From an uncultured Clostridium sp. (GTDB lineage: Bacteria; Bacillota; Clostridia; Lachnospirales; Lachnospiraceae): a stretch of DNA of 47,377 bases. This document shows, piece by piece, positions 34,117 to 41,705 of the stretch (position 1 is its first letter; the number at the start of each line of letters is the position of its first letter). The stretch is taken from the NCBI GenBank assembly GCA_900541315.1, contig UQJF01000006.1:1-47377 (forward strand), in the 5' to 3' direction. The notes under the pieces are model-generated. The model did no database searches. It was given only the letters and a program-made list of their open reading frames with translations, and was not told where the DNA came from. The position numbers and the translations under genes were made by a program.

Positions 34117-35550
34117 GTGAAAAAGATCGTTTCGCTGCTGGAAACGGCCGCATTGTTCTTTATGGCGTTTCCAATGACAGCATGGGCGGCTGAAGGGTCA
34201 GCTGAAAGCATTTCACCAGCATTTTGCATTCCATTTGCCGGATTGCTTCTCTGCGTGGCAGTGCTGCCGCTTATAAAGGCAGAGTGGTGGGAAAGTCATC
34301 AGCTTCATGTAGTGATATTCTGGTCACTTTTATTTATTGTTCCATTTGCTGTTTTTTGGGGAGCAGGAGAGGCGGCAGAGAAAGTATTAGAATGCATTAT
34401 TGATGATTATCTTACATTTATTGTTTTGTTATTTGGCCTGTTCTGTGTATCAGGTAATATTACACTGGAAGGGGACCTAGCAGGTTCCCCAAGGATCAAT
34501 GTGGGACTTCTGCTTTTAGGAACCATGCTTTCCAGCTGGGTAGGAACCACAGGTGCCAGTATGCTTATGGTACGTCCCATGATCAAGATGAATGCCTGGA
34601 GAAAGCGCAGGAGCCACATTATGGTATTCTTTATTTTCCTGATCTCAAATATGGGTGGCTGCCTTACACCTATCGGTGATCCGCCTTTGTTAATGGGATT
34701 TATGCGGGGGGTTCCTTTTTTCTGGAGTCTGCATCTTCTGCCGATCCTTATCTTTAATACAGTTGTCCTTCTTACTGTATTTTATTTCCTGGACCGGAGA
34801 GCTTACAGAAAAGACATTGCAGAAGGAAGAAAGCCTGACATCAGCAAACCTGGTACAGAAGTACATATTTTAGGTCTTCATAACCTGATCTTTCTGGCAA
34901 TGATCGTGGCTGCTGTTATTTTAAGCGGTACATTACCGGGAATGGCTGCATTTCAGGATGTAAACGGAGCTGTAAAAGGCATTCCTGTATTTGAGGATGT
35001 AAAGCTTACATATCCGGCTTTGATCGAAGTAGTGATCATCCTTGCAGCTGCATTTTTATCGTTTAAAACCACAAAACCAGAGATCCGCCGCAAGAACCAC
35101 TTTACCTGGGGTGCCATCAAAGAAGTAGCAGTGCTGTTTGTAGGTATTTTTATTACCATGCAGCCGGCCCTTATGATCTTAAAGGCAAAGGGGGCAGAGC
35201 TTGGTATCACAGAGCCTTTCCAAATGTTCTGGGCAACCGGGCTTTTGTCAAGCTTTCTGGACAATACACCTACTTATCTGGTATTTCTTACAACAGCCGG
35301 TTCACTTGGCTTTACAGAAGGAATGCAGACCATTCTTGGAACTGTACCGGTTGCCATGCTGGAGGCAATATCCTGTGGTGCTGTATTTATGGGAGCCAAT
35401 ACCTATATTGGAAATGCACCAAACTTTATGGTAAAGGCGATTTCTGATGAAAATGGTATTAAGATGCCTTCTTTCTTTGGATATCTGCTGTGGTCTGTCA
35501 CATTTTTAGTTCCGGTCTTTTTGCTGGACATGTTAGTATTCTTTTTATAA
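34117..35550 (+). CDS. Sodium:proton antiporter, NhaD/citrate-transporter-like (ion transporter superfamily)
   Basis: Polytopic transporter, 477 aa from GTG 34117, chosen because AGGAGG (34103-34108) lies 8 nt upstream. A longer frame from 33967 would translate the leader. The N-terminus resembles a signal peptide ending TAWA. The core has about twelve helices with SNMGGCLTPIGDPPLLMGFM and ATGLLSSFLDNTPTYLVFLT, the paired motifs seen in NhaD and arsenite/citrate-type (IT superfamily) carriers, plus GANTYIGNAPNFMVKAI at the end. Sodium/proton exchange is the best guess; another anion or cation is possible. It sits between sigE and a kinase-like gene and is probably co-transcribed with the latter, which starts 15 bases on. 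Confidence 0.85.
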   Translation: MKKIVSLLETAALFFMAFPMTAWAAEGSAESISPAFCIPFAGLLLCVAVLPLIKAEWWESHQLHVVIFWSLLFIVPFAVFWGAGEAAEKVLECIIDDYLTFIVLLFGLFCVSGNITLEGDLAGSPRINVGLLLLGTMLSSWVGTTGASMLMVRPMIKMNAWRKRRSHIMVFFIFLISNMGGCLTPIGDPPLLMGFMRGVPFFWSLHLLPILIFNTVVLLTVFYFLDRRAYRKDIAEGRKPDISKPGTEVHILGLHNLIFLAMIVAAVILSGTLPGMAAFQDVNGAVKGIPVFEDVKLTYPALIEVVIILAAAFLSFKTTKPEIRRKNHFTWGAIKEVAVLFVGIFITMQPALMILKAKGAELGITEPFQMFWATGLLSSFLDNTPTYLVFLTTAGSLGFTEGMQTILGTVPVAMLEAISCGAVFMGANTYIGNAPNFMVKAISDENGIKMPSFFGYLLWSVTFLVPVFLLDMLVFFL

Positions 35551-35565
35551 GGAGGGGAACGTATC

Positions 35566-36585
35566 ATGGAATATACGAAAGAAAATATCCGTGAACTGGC
35601 GGAGAGTATCTACGATCTGGATGCAGAAGTTTATGCCCAGTTAGGTTCTTCTCTGGGCCGTGTGTTTAACCGTGACCGTGAAGGCTGTGTCAATGATATG
35701 GTACAGCTGATGTTAAAAAAAGATTCTCACCAGCTGCGCAGTGAGCTGGCGCTGATCAGTAACATGGCACGCACCATTGAAGATAAAGAAACCCGGTCCA
35801 TGATCATGACGGAGTATAACCGTATTTTAATGGAAGTAGTAGCACTGCCTACCAGCTTCGCAAGCGGGGATATCCTGGATGCGAAGGCAGCGGGCTTAAA
35901 TGCATTGCAGTTTAAAGCACGTTTCGGAGAAGATAATCACCGGATCATCTGCATCAGCCGTACATATGGCTGCGGCGGCAATGAGATCGGTTTTATGCTG
36001 GCTGATAAGTTAAAGATCAATTATTACGATGCAGAGATCTTCTCAGCTGTATTAAAACGTCTTCAGGCAGAACAGGATGAAAGGATCCGGGACAGCAGCG
36101 CTTATCCGGATAAGGCAAACCAAGAAGTAGCTTTTGCAGCACCTAAAAGAATGACCTTAAGAGATCATGTAAGACAGTTCAGCCGCTATCATGGTTTGTC
36201 CAAGCGGGATGCAGTATTTTTTAACCAGAGTGATCTGATCTGCGATATGGCAAAAAAAGAGGATTTTATCGTTATGGGCCGTTGTGCAGATGTGATCCTT
36301 ACCAATAACCATATCCCCCATATCAGCATTTTCATTACGGCGCCTTTTGAACGACGTGTGCAGCGTGCGATGGAAAAGCATCAGGGAATGAGTGAAAAAA
36401 AGGCAAAGCACCTTTTGAAACAGTTAGACCGTCAGCATGAGAGTTATTACCGGTTTTATACAGGCCGCAGATGGGGCAATGCAGATAATTACGACCTGTG
36501 TATCAACAGTTCCGCTTATGGGATCGAAGGTTCTGTAGATTTCATTTTAAGAATGATAAAAACTTCAGAACGGCAGGAAGCATGA
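35566..36585 (+). CDS. Cytidylate kinase-like protein with N-terminal helical domain
   Basis: 339 aa, start after AAGGAGGGGA. The first 115 or so residues are helical and not recognised. From about residue 120 a P-loop kinase fold resembling the cytidylate-kinase-like family begins: ICISRTYGCGGNEIGFMLAD, with the glycine loop in place of a classic GxxxxGKS. It continues with INYYDAEIF and a lid-like Arg-rich stretch (PFERRVQRAMEKHQGMSEKK). It is not the housekeeping Cmk, which is shorter and lacks the N-terminal domain. Substrate is unknown. It likely forms an operon with the transporter and ends at a small hairpin repeat. Confidence 0.72.
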   Translation: MEYTKENIRELAESIYDLDAEVYAQLGSSLGRVFNRDREGCVNDMVQLMLKKDSHQLRSELALISNMARTIEDKETRSMIMTEYNRILMEVVALPTSFASGDILDAKAAGLNALQFKARFGEDNHRIICISRTYGCGGNEIGFMLADKLKINYYDAEIFSAVLKRLQAEQDERIRDSSAYPDKANQEVAFAAPKRMTLRDHVRQFSRYHGLSKRDAVFFNQSDLICDMAKKEDFIVMGRCADVILTNNHIPHISIFITAPFERRVQRAMEKHQGMSEKKAKHLLKQLDRQHESYYRFYTGRRWGNADNYDLCINSSAYGIEGSVDFILRMIKTSERQEA

Positions 36586-36629
36586 CTAGTACATCATTTG
36601 GTACAGTTATTTCGAAAACGATGTACTAG
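36586..36629. repeat. Small hairpin repeat, family 2, copy 1
   Basis: 44 bases beginning CTAGTACATC (36586-36595) and ending GATGTACTAG (36620-36629), a perfect 10-bp inverted repeat starting right at the stop codon of the kinase-like gene. Its right two-thirds recur at 46836-46864 (shared core TACAGTTATTT and CGATGTACTAG). Confidence 0.6.
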
Positions 36630-36715
36630 ATTGCAGGCGGCATCAAATATAGATTTTGAGCGTCATGTCACAGTTTCAGGCAGAGGCGGCAGCAGGGGAA
36701 ATGCAGCAACAGATT

Positions 36716-37492
36716 TCAGGCCAGATAGGTACGCATAGAGCGCAGGGCATTTTTTTCAAGCCTTGATACCTGGGCCTGGCTGATGTGGATCTCCTGTGCC
36801 ACCTCTGTCTGCGTTTTGCCTTCAAAAAAGCGCAGATTGATAATATGGCGTTCTCTGTCCGGAAGCCGTTTCATGGCTTCTAATAGAGAAAGATCTTCCA
36901 CCCAGTTTTCTTCCCTGTTTTTCTTGTCGCTGATCTGATCCATTACATAAAGAGGGTCGCCGCCGTCTGTAAATACAGGTTCATAAAGACTGACCGGTGT
37001 CTGGATGGCATCTAAGGCATAAGTGATATCTTCACCGGATATGCCGATCTCATTGGCGATTTCTAAGATGGTAGGTTCCTTTGAATGAAGCCTTGTAAGT
37101 TGTTCCCTGGCACAAAGGGCTTTATAAGCAGTGTCCCGCAGAGAACGGCTGACCCGGATGGTATTATTATCCCGGAGATATCTTCTCACCTCCCCCAAGA
37201 TCATTGGGACAGCATAAGTTGAGAATTTAACATTCTGTGTAATATCAAAATTATCAATGGCCTTGATCAGACCAATACATCCGATCTGGAACAGATCATC
37301 TAAATTCTCATGATTGCCGGAAAAGCGCTGGATCACACTTAGGACCAGCCGCAGATTTCCCTTGATGTAACGTTCTCTGGCATCCTTATCCCCTTTCAGT
37401 ATTTTTAAAAACAGTTCTTCTTTTTCCTGGCTGCTAAGAAGGGGCAGCTTTGATGTGTTCACTCCGCAGATCTCAACTTTATAGCCGGACAT
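36716..37492 (-). CDS. sigG: RNA polymerase sporulation sigma factor G
   Basis: Late forespore sigma factor, 258 aa. ATG 37492 is chosen because GGAGGT lies about 10 nt before it and the product then begins MSGYKVEICGVNTSKLPLLS, the normal SigG start; an in-frame ATG at 37525 is less likely. Region 2 is GNLRLVLSVIQRFSG and DLFQIGCIGLIKAIDNF, region 3 DITYALDAIQTPVSLYEPVF, region 4 TQTEVAQEIHISQAQVSRLE. In Bacillus sigG directly follows sigE on the same strand. Here it is inverted and separated by two unrelated genes. A weak sigma-F-like GTATA is seen upstream on the minus strand but was not convincing. Confidence 0.97.
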   Translation of the reverse strand: MSGYKVEICGVNTSKLPLLSSQEKEELFLKILKGDKDARERYIKGNLRLVLSVIQRFSGNHENLDDLFQIGCIGLIKAIDNFDITQNVKFSTYAVPMILGEVRRYLRDNNTIRVSRSLRDTAYKALCAREQLTRLHSKEPTILEIANEIGISGEDITYALDAIQTPVSLYEPVFTDGGDPLYVMDQISDKKNREENWVEDLSLLEAMKRLPDRERHIINLRFFEGKTQTEVAQEIHISQAQVSRLEKNALRSMRTYLA

Positions 37493-37589
37493 ATTTTCCT
37501 CTACCTCCGTTATGATAGCTTTCATGAAAAATGCTGTTATAACGGAATGATGTACGGAATCAGGAGATTTTATACCTGGAAAATATAAA

Positions 37590-37618
37590 TTGAACTATCC
37601 TGTTGGAGAAGTTATAAT
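37590..37618 (+). promoter_or_regulatory. Sigma-A promoter for 37734 gene pair
   Basis: TTGAAC (37590-37595), 17 bp, TATAAT (37613-37618). The arm of palindrome family 1 (copy C) lies in the resulting leader. Confidence 0.65.
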
Positions 37619-37648
37619 GATAAATGGAGAGAAATGATGACCTGTAAT

Positions 37649-37707
37649 GTGCTGGATCAGGTAAATCCGGCCGCAAAAGCAAGTGTATGAAAACCTAGGG
37701 AGTACAT
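37649..37707 (+). repeat. Partial palindromic element, copy C (single arm)
   Basis: About 59 bases matching one arm of copies A and B: GTGCTGG, then CCGGCCGCAAAAGCAAGTGT, then GGGAGTACAT at the end. Identity to the right arm of copy B is high in the outer half and declines inward. No matching left arm was found, so this is a truncated or decayed copy. Its end lies 11 nt before GGAGA of the next gene, as for the other copies. Confidence 0.65.
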
Positions 37708-37733
37708 AAAAACGGATAGGAGAAGAATGGTTT

Positions 37734-38165
37734 ATGATACTGATCGTATGTATTGATGATAATAAGGGCATGATGTTCAATCATCGCCGCCAGAGTCAGG
37801 ACAGAGTGCTGCGCCGGCATATCCTGGATATGGTGGGAAATGGAAAACTGTGGATGAATGAGTACAGTGGAAAAATGTTCGCAAAGGATAGTGAAGAGCT
37901 GCTTCATGGCCCTGTTCAGACAGATGAGGATTTTCTTAAAAAGGCTTCATCAGGAGAGTATTGCTTCGTAGAGACAAATTCCTGCGGCTTAGACATGTTC
38001 CCGGATACGGCAAATATTGAGTCGGTAGTTTTGTATAAGTGGAACCGCGTCTATCCTGCAGATCAATATTTTACTATGGATCTGTCAGACTGGAAATTGG
38101 TTGGAACTGTGGAATTTGCAGGTTCTTCCCATGAAAAGATCACGGAAGAGAGGTATGAAAGATGA
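37734..38165 (+). CDS. Uncharacterised small protein coupled to secreted nuclease
   Basis: 143 aa, start after AGGAGA at 10 nt. The sequence opens MILIVCIDDNKGMMFNHRRQ and contains KLWMNEYSGKMF, GEYCFVETNSCG and VVLYKWNRVYPADQYF. It looks like a single compact alpha/beta domain without signal peptide or membrane helix, so it is probably cytoplasmic. No HxHxDH or other metallohydrolase motif is present, so a ribonuclease Z-type label would not be supported. I do not recognise its function. It overlaps the nuclease gene by 4 bases (ATGA), implying coupled translation. It has a sigma-A promoter and a partial palindrome in its leader. Confidence 0.7.
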   Translation: MILIVCIDDNKGMMFNHRRQSQDRVLRRHILDMVGNGKLWMNEYSGKMFAKDSEELLHGPVQTDEDFLKKASSGEYCFVETNSCGLDMFPDTANIESVVLYKWNRVYPADQYFTMDLSDWKLVGTVEFAGSSHEKITEERYER

Positions 38166-39256
38166 GAAAAATAAAATACTGGGCCGCAGGGCTGGCTGCA
38201 GCCATATCCATTTTGGCAACAGCCTGTGGACAGGCGACTGCTTCTAATGCGCAAGAAACAGCAAAAATAACAACAGAGGCAGTAACAGAAACAGCAAAAA
38301 CAGCTGCGGATGCAGCAACAGAGACAGCTTCAGAAAGTGTAACAGTAGAGACTGCCCAGATCCCAAAAGCAGCTGCTGCCCAGGTAAAAAGCATCAGTGG
38401 AAGCTTTGATCTTTCCACAATCCCGGCTTATTCCGGACAGCCCTATGTTGCAGTCAATGACAATGTGCCCTTCTTTTCGGAGTCGGATCTGACAGATGTT
38501 TCTTTTGAAAGCTACGGAGATCTGGATGCATTAGGACGCTGCAGTGTGGCTTATGCTTCTGTGGGAACAGATATCATGCCTGCAGAAAAACGTGGAAATA
38601 TTGGTCAGGTGAAACCTACTGGCTGGCATACAGTGAAGTATGACTTTGTGGATGGAAAATATCTGTACAACCGCTGCCATCTGATCGGCTACCAGCTGAC
38701 AGCAGAAAATGCCAATGAAAAGAACCTGATCACGGGGACCAGATATTTAAATGTCCAGGGAATGCTGCCTTTTGAAAATATGACAGCTGACTATGTAAAA
38801 GAAACTAAAAACCATGTTTTATACCGTGTGACCCCGGTTTTTAAAGGAGATAACCTGGTAGCAGATGGTGTGCTTATGGAGGCAGAGTCAGTAGAGGATA
38901 AAGGAGAAGGCGTTGAGTTCTGCGTATTTGTTTACAATGTGCAGCCGGGAGTTACTATTGACTATGCAACCGGTGACAGCTGGTTAGATGAAAATGGCAC
39001 TGGAAGTCAGAAGGCTGAAAAAGAGACCAAAACTGTGGCAGAGACAGAAACCCAGGCAGAAAAACAGACCCAGGCTCCGGCTGTACCAGCGAAGCAGACT
39101 TCCACCTACATCCTGAACACTAATTCTAAAAAATTCCATAAACCGGGCTGTTCGGCTGTATCACAGATGAAAGAGTCGAATAAAGCGGAATTTACAGGAA
39201 CCAGGGATGAAGTGATCGCCAAAGGATATGATCCTTGTAAGAAATGTAATCCATAG
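38162..39256 (+). CDS. Secreted lipoprotein DNA/RNA non-specific endonuclease
   Basis: Exported nuclease, 364 aa. The N-terminus is a lipoprotein-type signal with LATAC (Cys22 as likely anchor), then a Thr/Glu/Ala-rich spacer (25-75). The nuclease domain (about 90-265) has the beta-beta-alpha-metal motif as YNRCHLIGYQLT with His173 as the expected general base, and the metal-ligand region NEKNLITGTRYLN with Asn188. The C-terminal module (about 313-364) carries FHKPGC, MKESN and YDPCKKCNP (His326, Cys330, Cys359, Cys362), a zinc-binding motif often appended to secreted nucleases. Roles in DNA scavenging or uptake are plausible. It overlaps the upstream small gene. Lgt at 17145 would lipidate it. 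Confidence 0.85.
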   Translation: MRKIKYWAAGLAAAISILATACGQATASNAQETAKITTEAVTETAKTAADAATETASESVTVETAQIPKAAAAQVKSISGSFDLSTIPAYSGQPYVAVNDNVPFFSESDLTDVSFESYGDLDALGRCSVAYASVGTDIMPAEKRGNIGQVKPTGWHTVKYDFVDGKYLYNRCHLIGYQLTAENANEKNLITGTRYLNVQGMLPFENMTADYVKETKNHVLYRVTPVFKGDNLVADGVLMEAESVEDKGEGVEFCVFVYNVQPGVTIDYATGDSWLDENGTGSQKAEKETKTVAETETQAEKQTQAPAVPAKQTSTYILNTNSKKFHKPGCSAVSQMKESNKAEFTGTRDEVIAKGYDPCKKCNP

Positions 39257-39378
39257 GAATAGCAGGATTAAAAGGAAAAAATAAAAGAAAAATACAAAAA
39301 TCAAAAATTCATATACTCAGCATAACACAGGTGCGGGGATAATTCAATAGAAAATTAAATAAACGTATGAATAAAACA

Positions 39379-39427
39379 AAAGCATTGTCTGACGGAAAAT
39401 GAAAAAAATTGCCGGACAATGCTTTTT
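39379..39427. terminator. Bidirectional terminator between nuclease gene and coaX
   Basis: Stem AAAGCATTGTC plus CGG with CCGGACAATGCTTT around a roughly 16-nt loop. It has T-rich sequence on the right and A-rich sequence on the left, so it can end transcription from both convergent sides. Confidence 0.7.
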
Positions 39428-39465
39428 CTGCGTATTTAATAACACTCTATTGTACTTTACCGCTT

Positions 39466-40233
39466 TTACTGTGTATTCTTCCGGTAAAGGATCAGAAGTC
39501 CTTTTAACAGAAGTGCATCATCGTAAATGATCTTATGTCTGCAAAGAGGGGTGATAAAGCGTGCCAGACCGCCGGTTGCGATCACTGCAGGGGCCTCACC
39601 CAGCTCTTTTTCCATACGGTCTAAGATGCCGTCGAGCATATCTACATTGCTGAAAACAATACCGGCTCTCATACAGTCAATGGTGTTTTTTCCAATGACC
39701 TTACCTGGCACTTCCAGACTGATGTAAGGAAGCTGGGCTGTTTTTCCACTTAAAGAGTTTAAGGAAACACGAAGTCCCGGTAAAATGACACCGCCTATGT
39801 AATTGCCCTTTTTATCAGCTACGCTTAAGGTAGTGGCAGTTCCCATGTCAATAACCACCAGTGGAAGAGGATGCTCATGAATGGCGGCAACTACGTCTAC
39901 GATCATATCGCTTCCCACACTTTTAGGGTTGTCCATAAGAATATTCATGCCGGTCTTCATCCCGGAGCCTACTAACAGAGGACGGATGCCTATGGTTTTT
40001 TCAACAGCACTTAAAATCGTAGTGTTTAAAGGCGGAACTACAGAAGAAAGGATAGAACCTTCAATATCAGATAACTGGATGTGGTGCATTTCCAGGATGT
40101 TTTTAAAATGGATGGCATATTCGGTGTCTGTGCGGCCCTGGTCTGTAGTCACACGTTCGATGAAATAGGTTTCTTTTTCGTCAATACCTCCCAGTACGAT
40201 GTTGGTATTGCCCATATCAATAGCTAAAATCAT
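39466..40233 (-). CDS. coaX: Type III pantothenate kinase
   Basis: Phosphorylates pantothenate, the first step of coenzyme A synthesis, 255 aa. The ASKHA-fold motifs are visible: phosphate-1 ILAIDMGNTNIVLGG at the start, VIDMGTATTLSVADKKGN in the middle, and ATGGLARFITPL near the end. Asp and Thr residues of the catalytic loops are retained. The minus-strand SD AAAGGAG lies 9 nt before the ATG. It is divergent from coaBC, the next CoA enzyme, across 82 bases, so the two may share control. Type III enzymes are not feedback-inhibited by CoA, so regulation is likely transcriptional. Confidence 0.95.
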   Translation of the reverse strand: MILAIDMGNTNIVLGGIDEKETYFIERVTTDQGRTDTEYAIHFKNILEMHHIQLSDIEGSILSSVVPPLNTTILSAVEKTIGIRPLLVGSGMKTGMNILMDNPKSVGSDMIVDVVAAIHEHPLPLVVIDMGTATTLSVADKKGNYIGGVILPGLRVSLNSLSGKTAQLPYISLEVPGKVIGKNTIDCMRAGIVFSNVDMLDGILDRMEKELGEAPAVIATGGLARFITPLCRHKIIYDDALLLKGLLILYRKNTQ

Positions 40234-40263
40234 GAGGGGGAACTCCTTTCAAATACATGAAAT

Positions 40264-40285
40264 GTGTGTTATGATTGTATCACAC
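40264..40285. promoter_or_regulatory. Candidate operator between coaX and coaBC
   Basis: Inverted repeat GTGTG (40264-40268), 12 nt, CACAC (40281-40285), covering a possible -10 TATGAT (40270-40275). Its position in the 82-bp divergent gap would let one regulator affect both genes. The regulator is unknown. Confidence 0.35.
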
Positions 40286-40315
40286 AAAAATAAGAAACAC
40301 AACCGGAGGAATCTT

Positions 40316-41509
40316 ATGTTAAAAGGAAAAACAATACTCCTTGGAGTGACCGGCAGCATTGCCGCATATAAGATCGCCTATTTGGCAAGTGCCTTGGTAA
40401 AATCAGGAGCAAAAGTCCATGTACTTATGACGAAAAACGCCACTAATTTTATCAATCCTATTACTTTTGAGACACTGACGGGAAATAAATGTCTTATCGA
40501 TACCTTTGACCGCAATTTCCAGTTCAGTGTAGAGCATGTGTCTTTAGCAAAAGAAGCAGACGTGTTTTTGGTAGCACCAGCCTCTGCCAATGTAATCGGC
40601 AAACTGGCCCATGGTATTGCCGATGATATGCTGACAACTACCTTTATGGCTTGTACCTGCCCAAAGATCATTTCACCGGCTATGAATACCCGTATGTATG
40701 AAAATCCCATTACCCAGGATAATTTAAAAATCTTAGAGCACTACGGAATGGAAGTGATCCGGCCTGCAAGTGGATATTTAGCCTGCGGTGATACAGGAGC
40801 AGGCAAGATGCCGGAGCCGGAAACATTGTTTGAATATATCCTGCGTACTGTAGGATATCCCAAAGACATGGTGGGAAAGAAGGTTCTTATTACTGCCGGA
40901 CCTACCAGGGAAGCTATTGACCCGGTACGCTATATCACCAATCATTCTACCGGAAAAATGGGTTATGCCATTGCAAAGGCAGCTGCCTACAGAGGAGCAG
41001 AGGTGACTTTAGTTACCGGACCAGTAGCTATAAAACCACCTATGTTTGTAAAGGTGGTTCCTGTTGAAAGCGCAGAAGATATGTTTCAGGCAGTGACCGG
41101 TGCAGCACCTGAACAGGACATTATCATCAAGGCGGCAGCAGTAGCAGATTACCGTCCGGCAGTTGTGGGCCAGGACAAGATCAAGAAGACAGATGGCGAT
41201 ATGTCTATTTTCTTAGAGCGTACCAGGGATATCCTTGGCTGGCTGGGACAGCACAGAATCCCCGGACAGTTTTTATGCGGCTTTTCCATGGAAACAAGGG
41301 ATATGCTGGAAAACTCCAGAGCCAAGCTTGCCCGTAAAAACCTGGATATGATCGTTGCCAATAATTTAAAGGTAGAAGGCGCCGGTTTCGGAACGGATAC
41401 AAATGTAGTGACTATTATCACAAAGGACAGTGAAAAAGAACTGCCAAAGATGAGCAAGGAGCAGGTAGCAGACGAATTGCTGACACAGATTCTTGACTTT
41501 ACTTCATAA
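40316..41509 (+). CDS. coaBC: Bifunctional phosphopantothenoylcysteine decarboxylase/synthase
   Basis: Two-domain CoA enzyme, 397 aa. ATG 40316 follows CCGGAGGA; an upstream in-frame start (40199) lies in coaX and is rejected. CoaC half (about 1-180): FMN-binding opening LLGVTGSIAAYKIA, PAMNTRMYENP and LACGDTGAGKMPE with the active-site Cys. CoaB half (about 187-397): VLITAGPTREAIDPVRYITN, AAAVADYRP and QDKIKK with the conserved Lys, and MIVANNL near the end. It joins cysteine to 4'-phosphopantothenate and decarboxylates the product. Divergent from coaX. Confidence 0.97.
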   Translation: MLKGKTILLGVTGSIAAYKIAYLASALVKSGAKVHVLMTKNATNFINPITFETLTGNKCLIDTFDRNFQFSVEHVSLAKEADVFLVAPASANVIGKLAHGIADDMLTTTFMACTCPKIISPAMNTRMYENPITQDNLKILEHYGMEVIRPASGYLACGDTGAGKMPEPETLFEYILRTVGYPKDMVGKKVLITAGPTREAIDPVRYITNHSTGKMGYAIAKAAAYRGAEVTLVTGPVAIKPPMFVKVVPVESAEDMFQAVTGAAPEQDIIIKAAAVADYRPAVVGQDKIKKTDGDMSIFLERTRDILGWLGQHRIPGQFLCGFSMETRDMLENSRAKLARKNLDMIVANNLKVEGAGFGTDTNVVTIITKDSEKELPKMSKEQVADELLTQILDFTS

Positions 41510-41594
41510 TCATAATACAATGATAATTTAGGTGTACCTTTATGACAGATCATACCTATTTTTATTGAAGCAGAAAAATCAATTAGTGAATCAG

Positions 41595-41681
41595 ATGTCC
41601 TTTCGGAGTTTTCCATGCACCTGCTTTTGTGGACAAAAATCTTTTCACAAAATCAGACACAGAAAGATCCTGAGGGAACAT
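41595..41681 (+). repeat. Short palindromic element, copy D
   Basis: 87-base hairpin with ends ATGTCCTTTCGGAG and CCTGAGGGAACAT. It keeps the outer arms of copy A but lacks about 75 bases of the distal stem and loop. Flanks are TCAG (41591-41594) and TTAG (41682-41685), a 4-bp duplication with one mismatch. It ends 11 nt before GGAGG of prfC. Same orientation as copy A. Confidence 0.75.
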
Positions 41682-41705
41682 TTAGTAAGAACGGAGGAAA
41701 GACCA

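Noticed and set aside
37526..37600. Sigma-F promoter upstream of sigG
   Set aside because: A GTATA is present but the matching -10 is poor, so it was not listed as a feature.
37734..38165. Ribonuclease Z-like function for the small unknown protein
   Set aside because: No HxHxDH metal motif and far too short for a metallo-beta-lactamase fold.
41532..41705. N-terminal extension of release factor 3
   Set aside because: It would translate the hairpin element D; TTG 41706 has a good SD and gives the family length.
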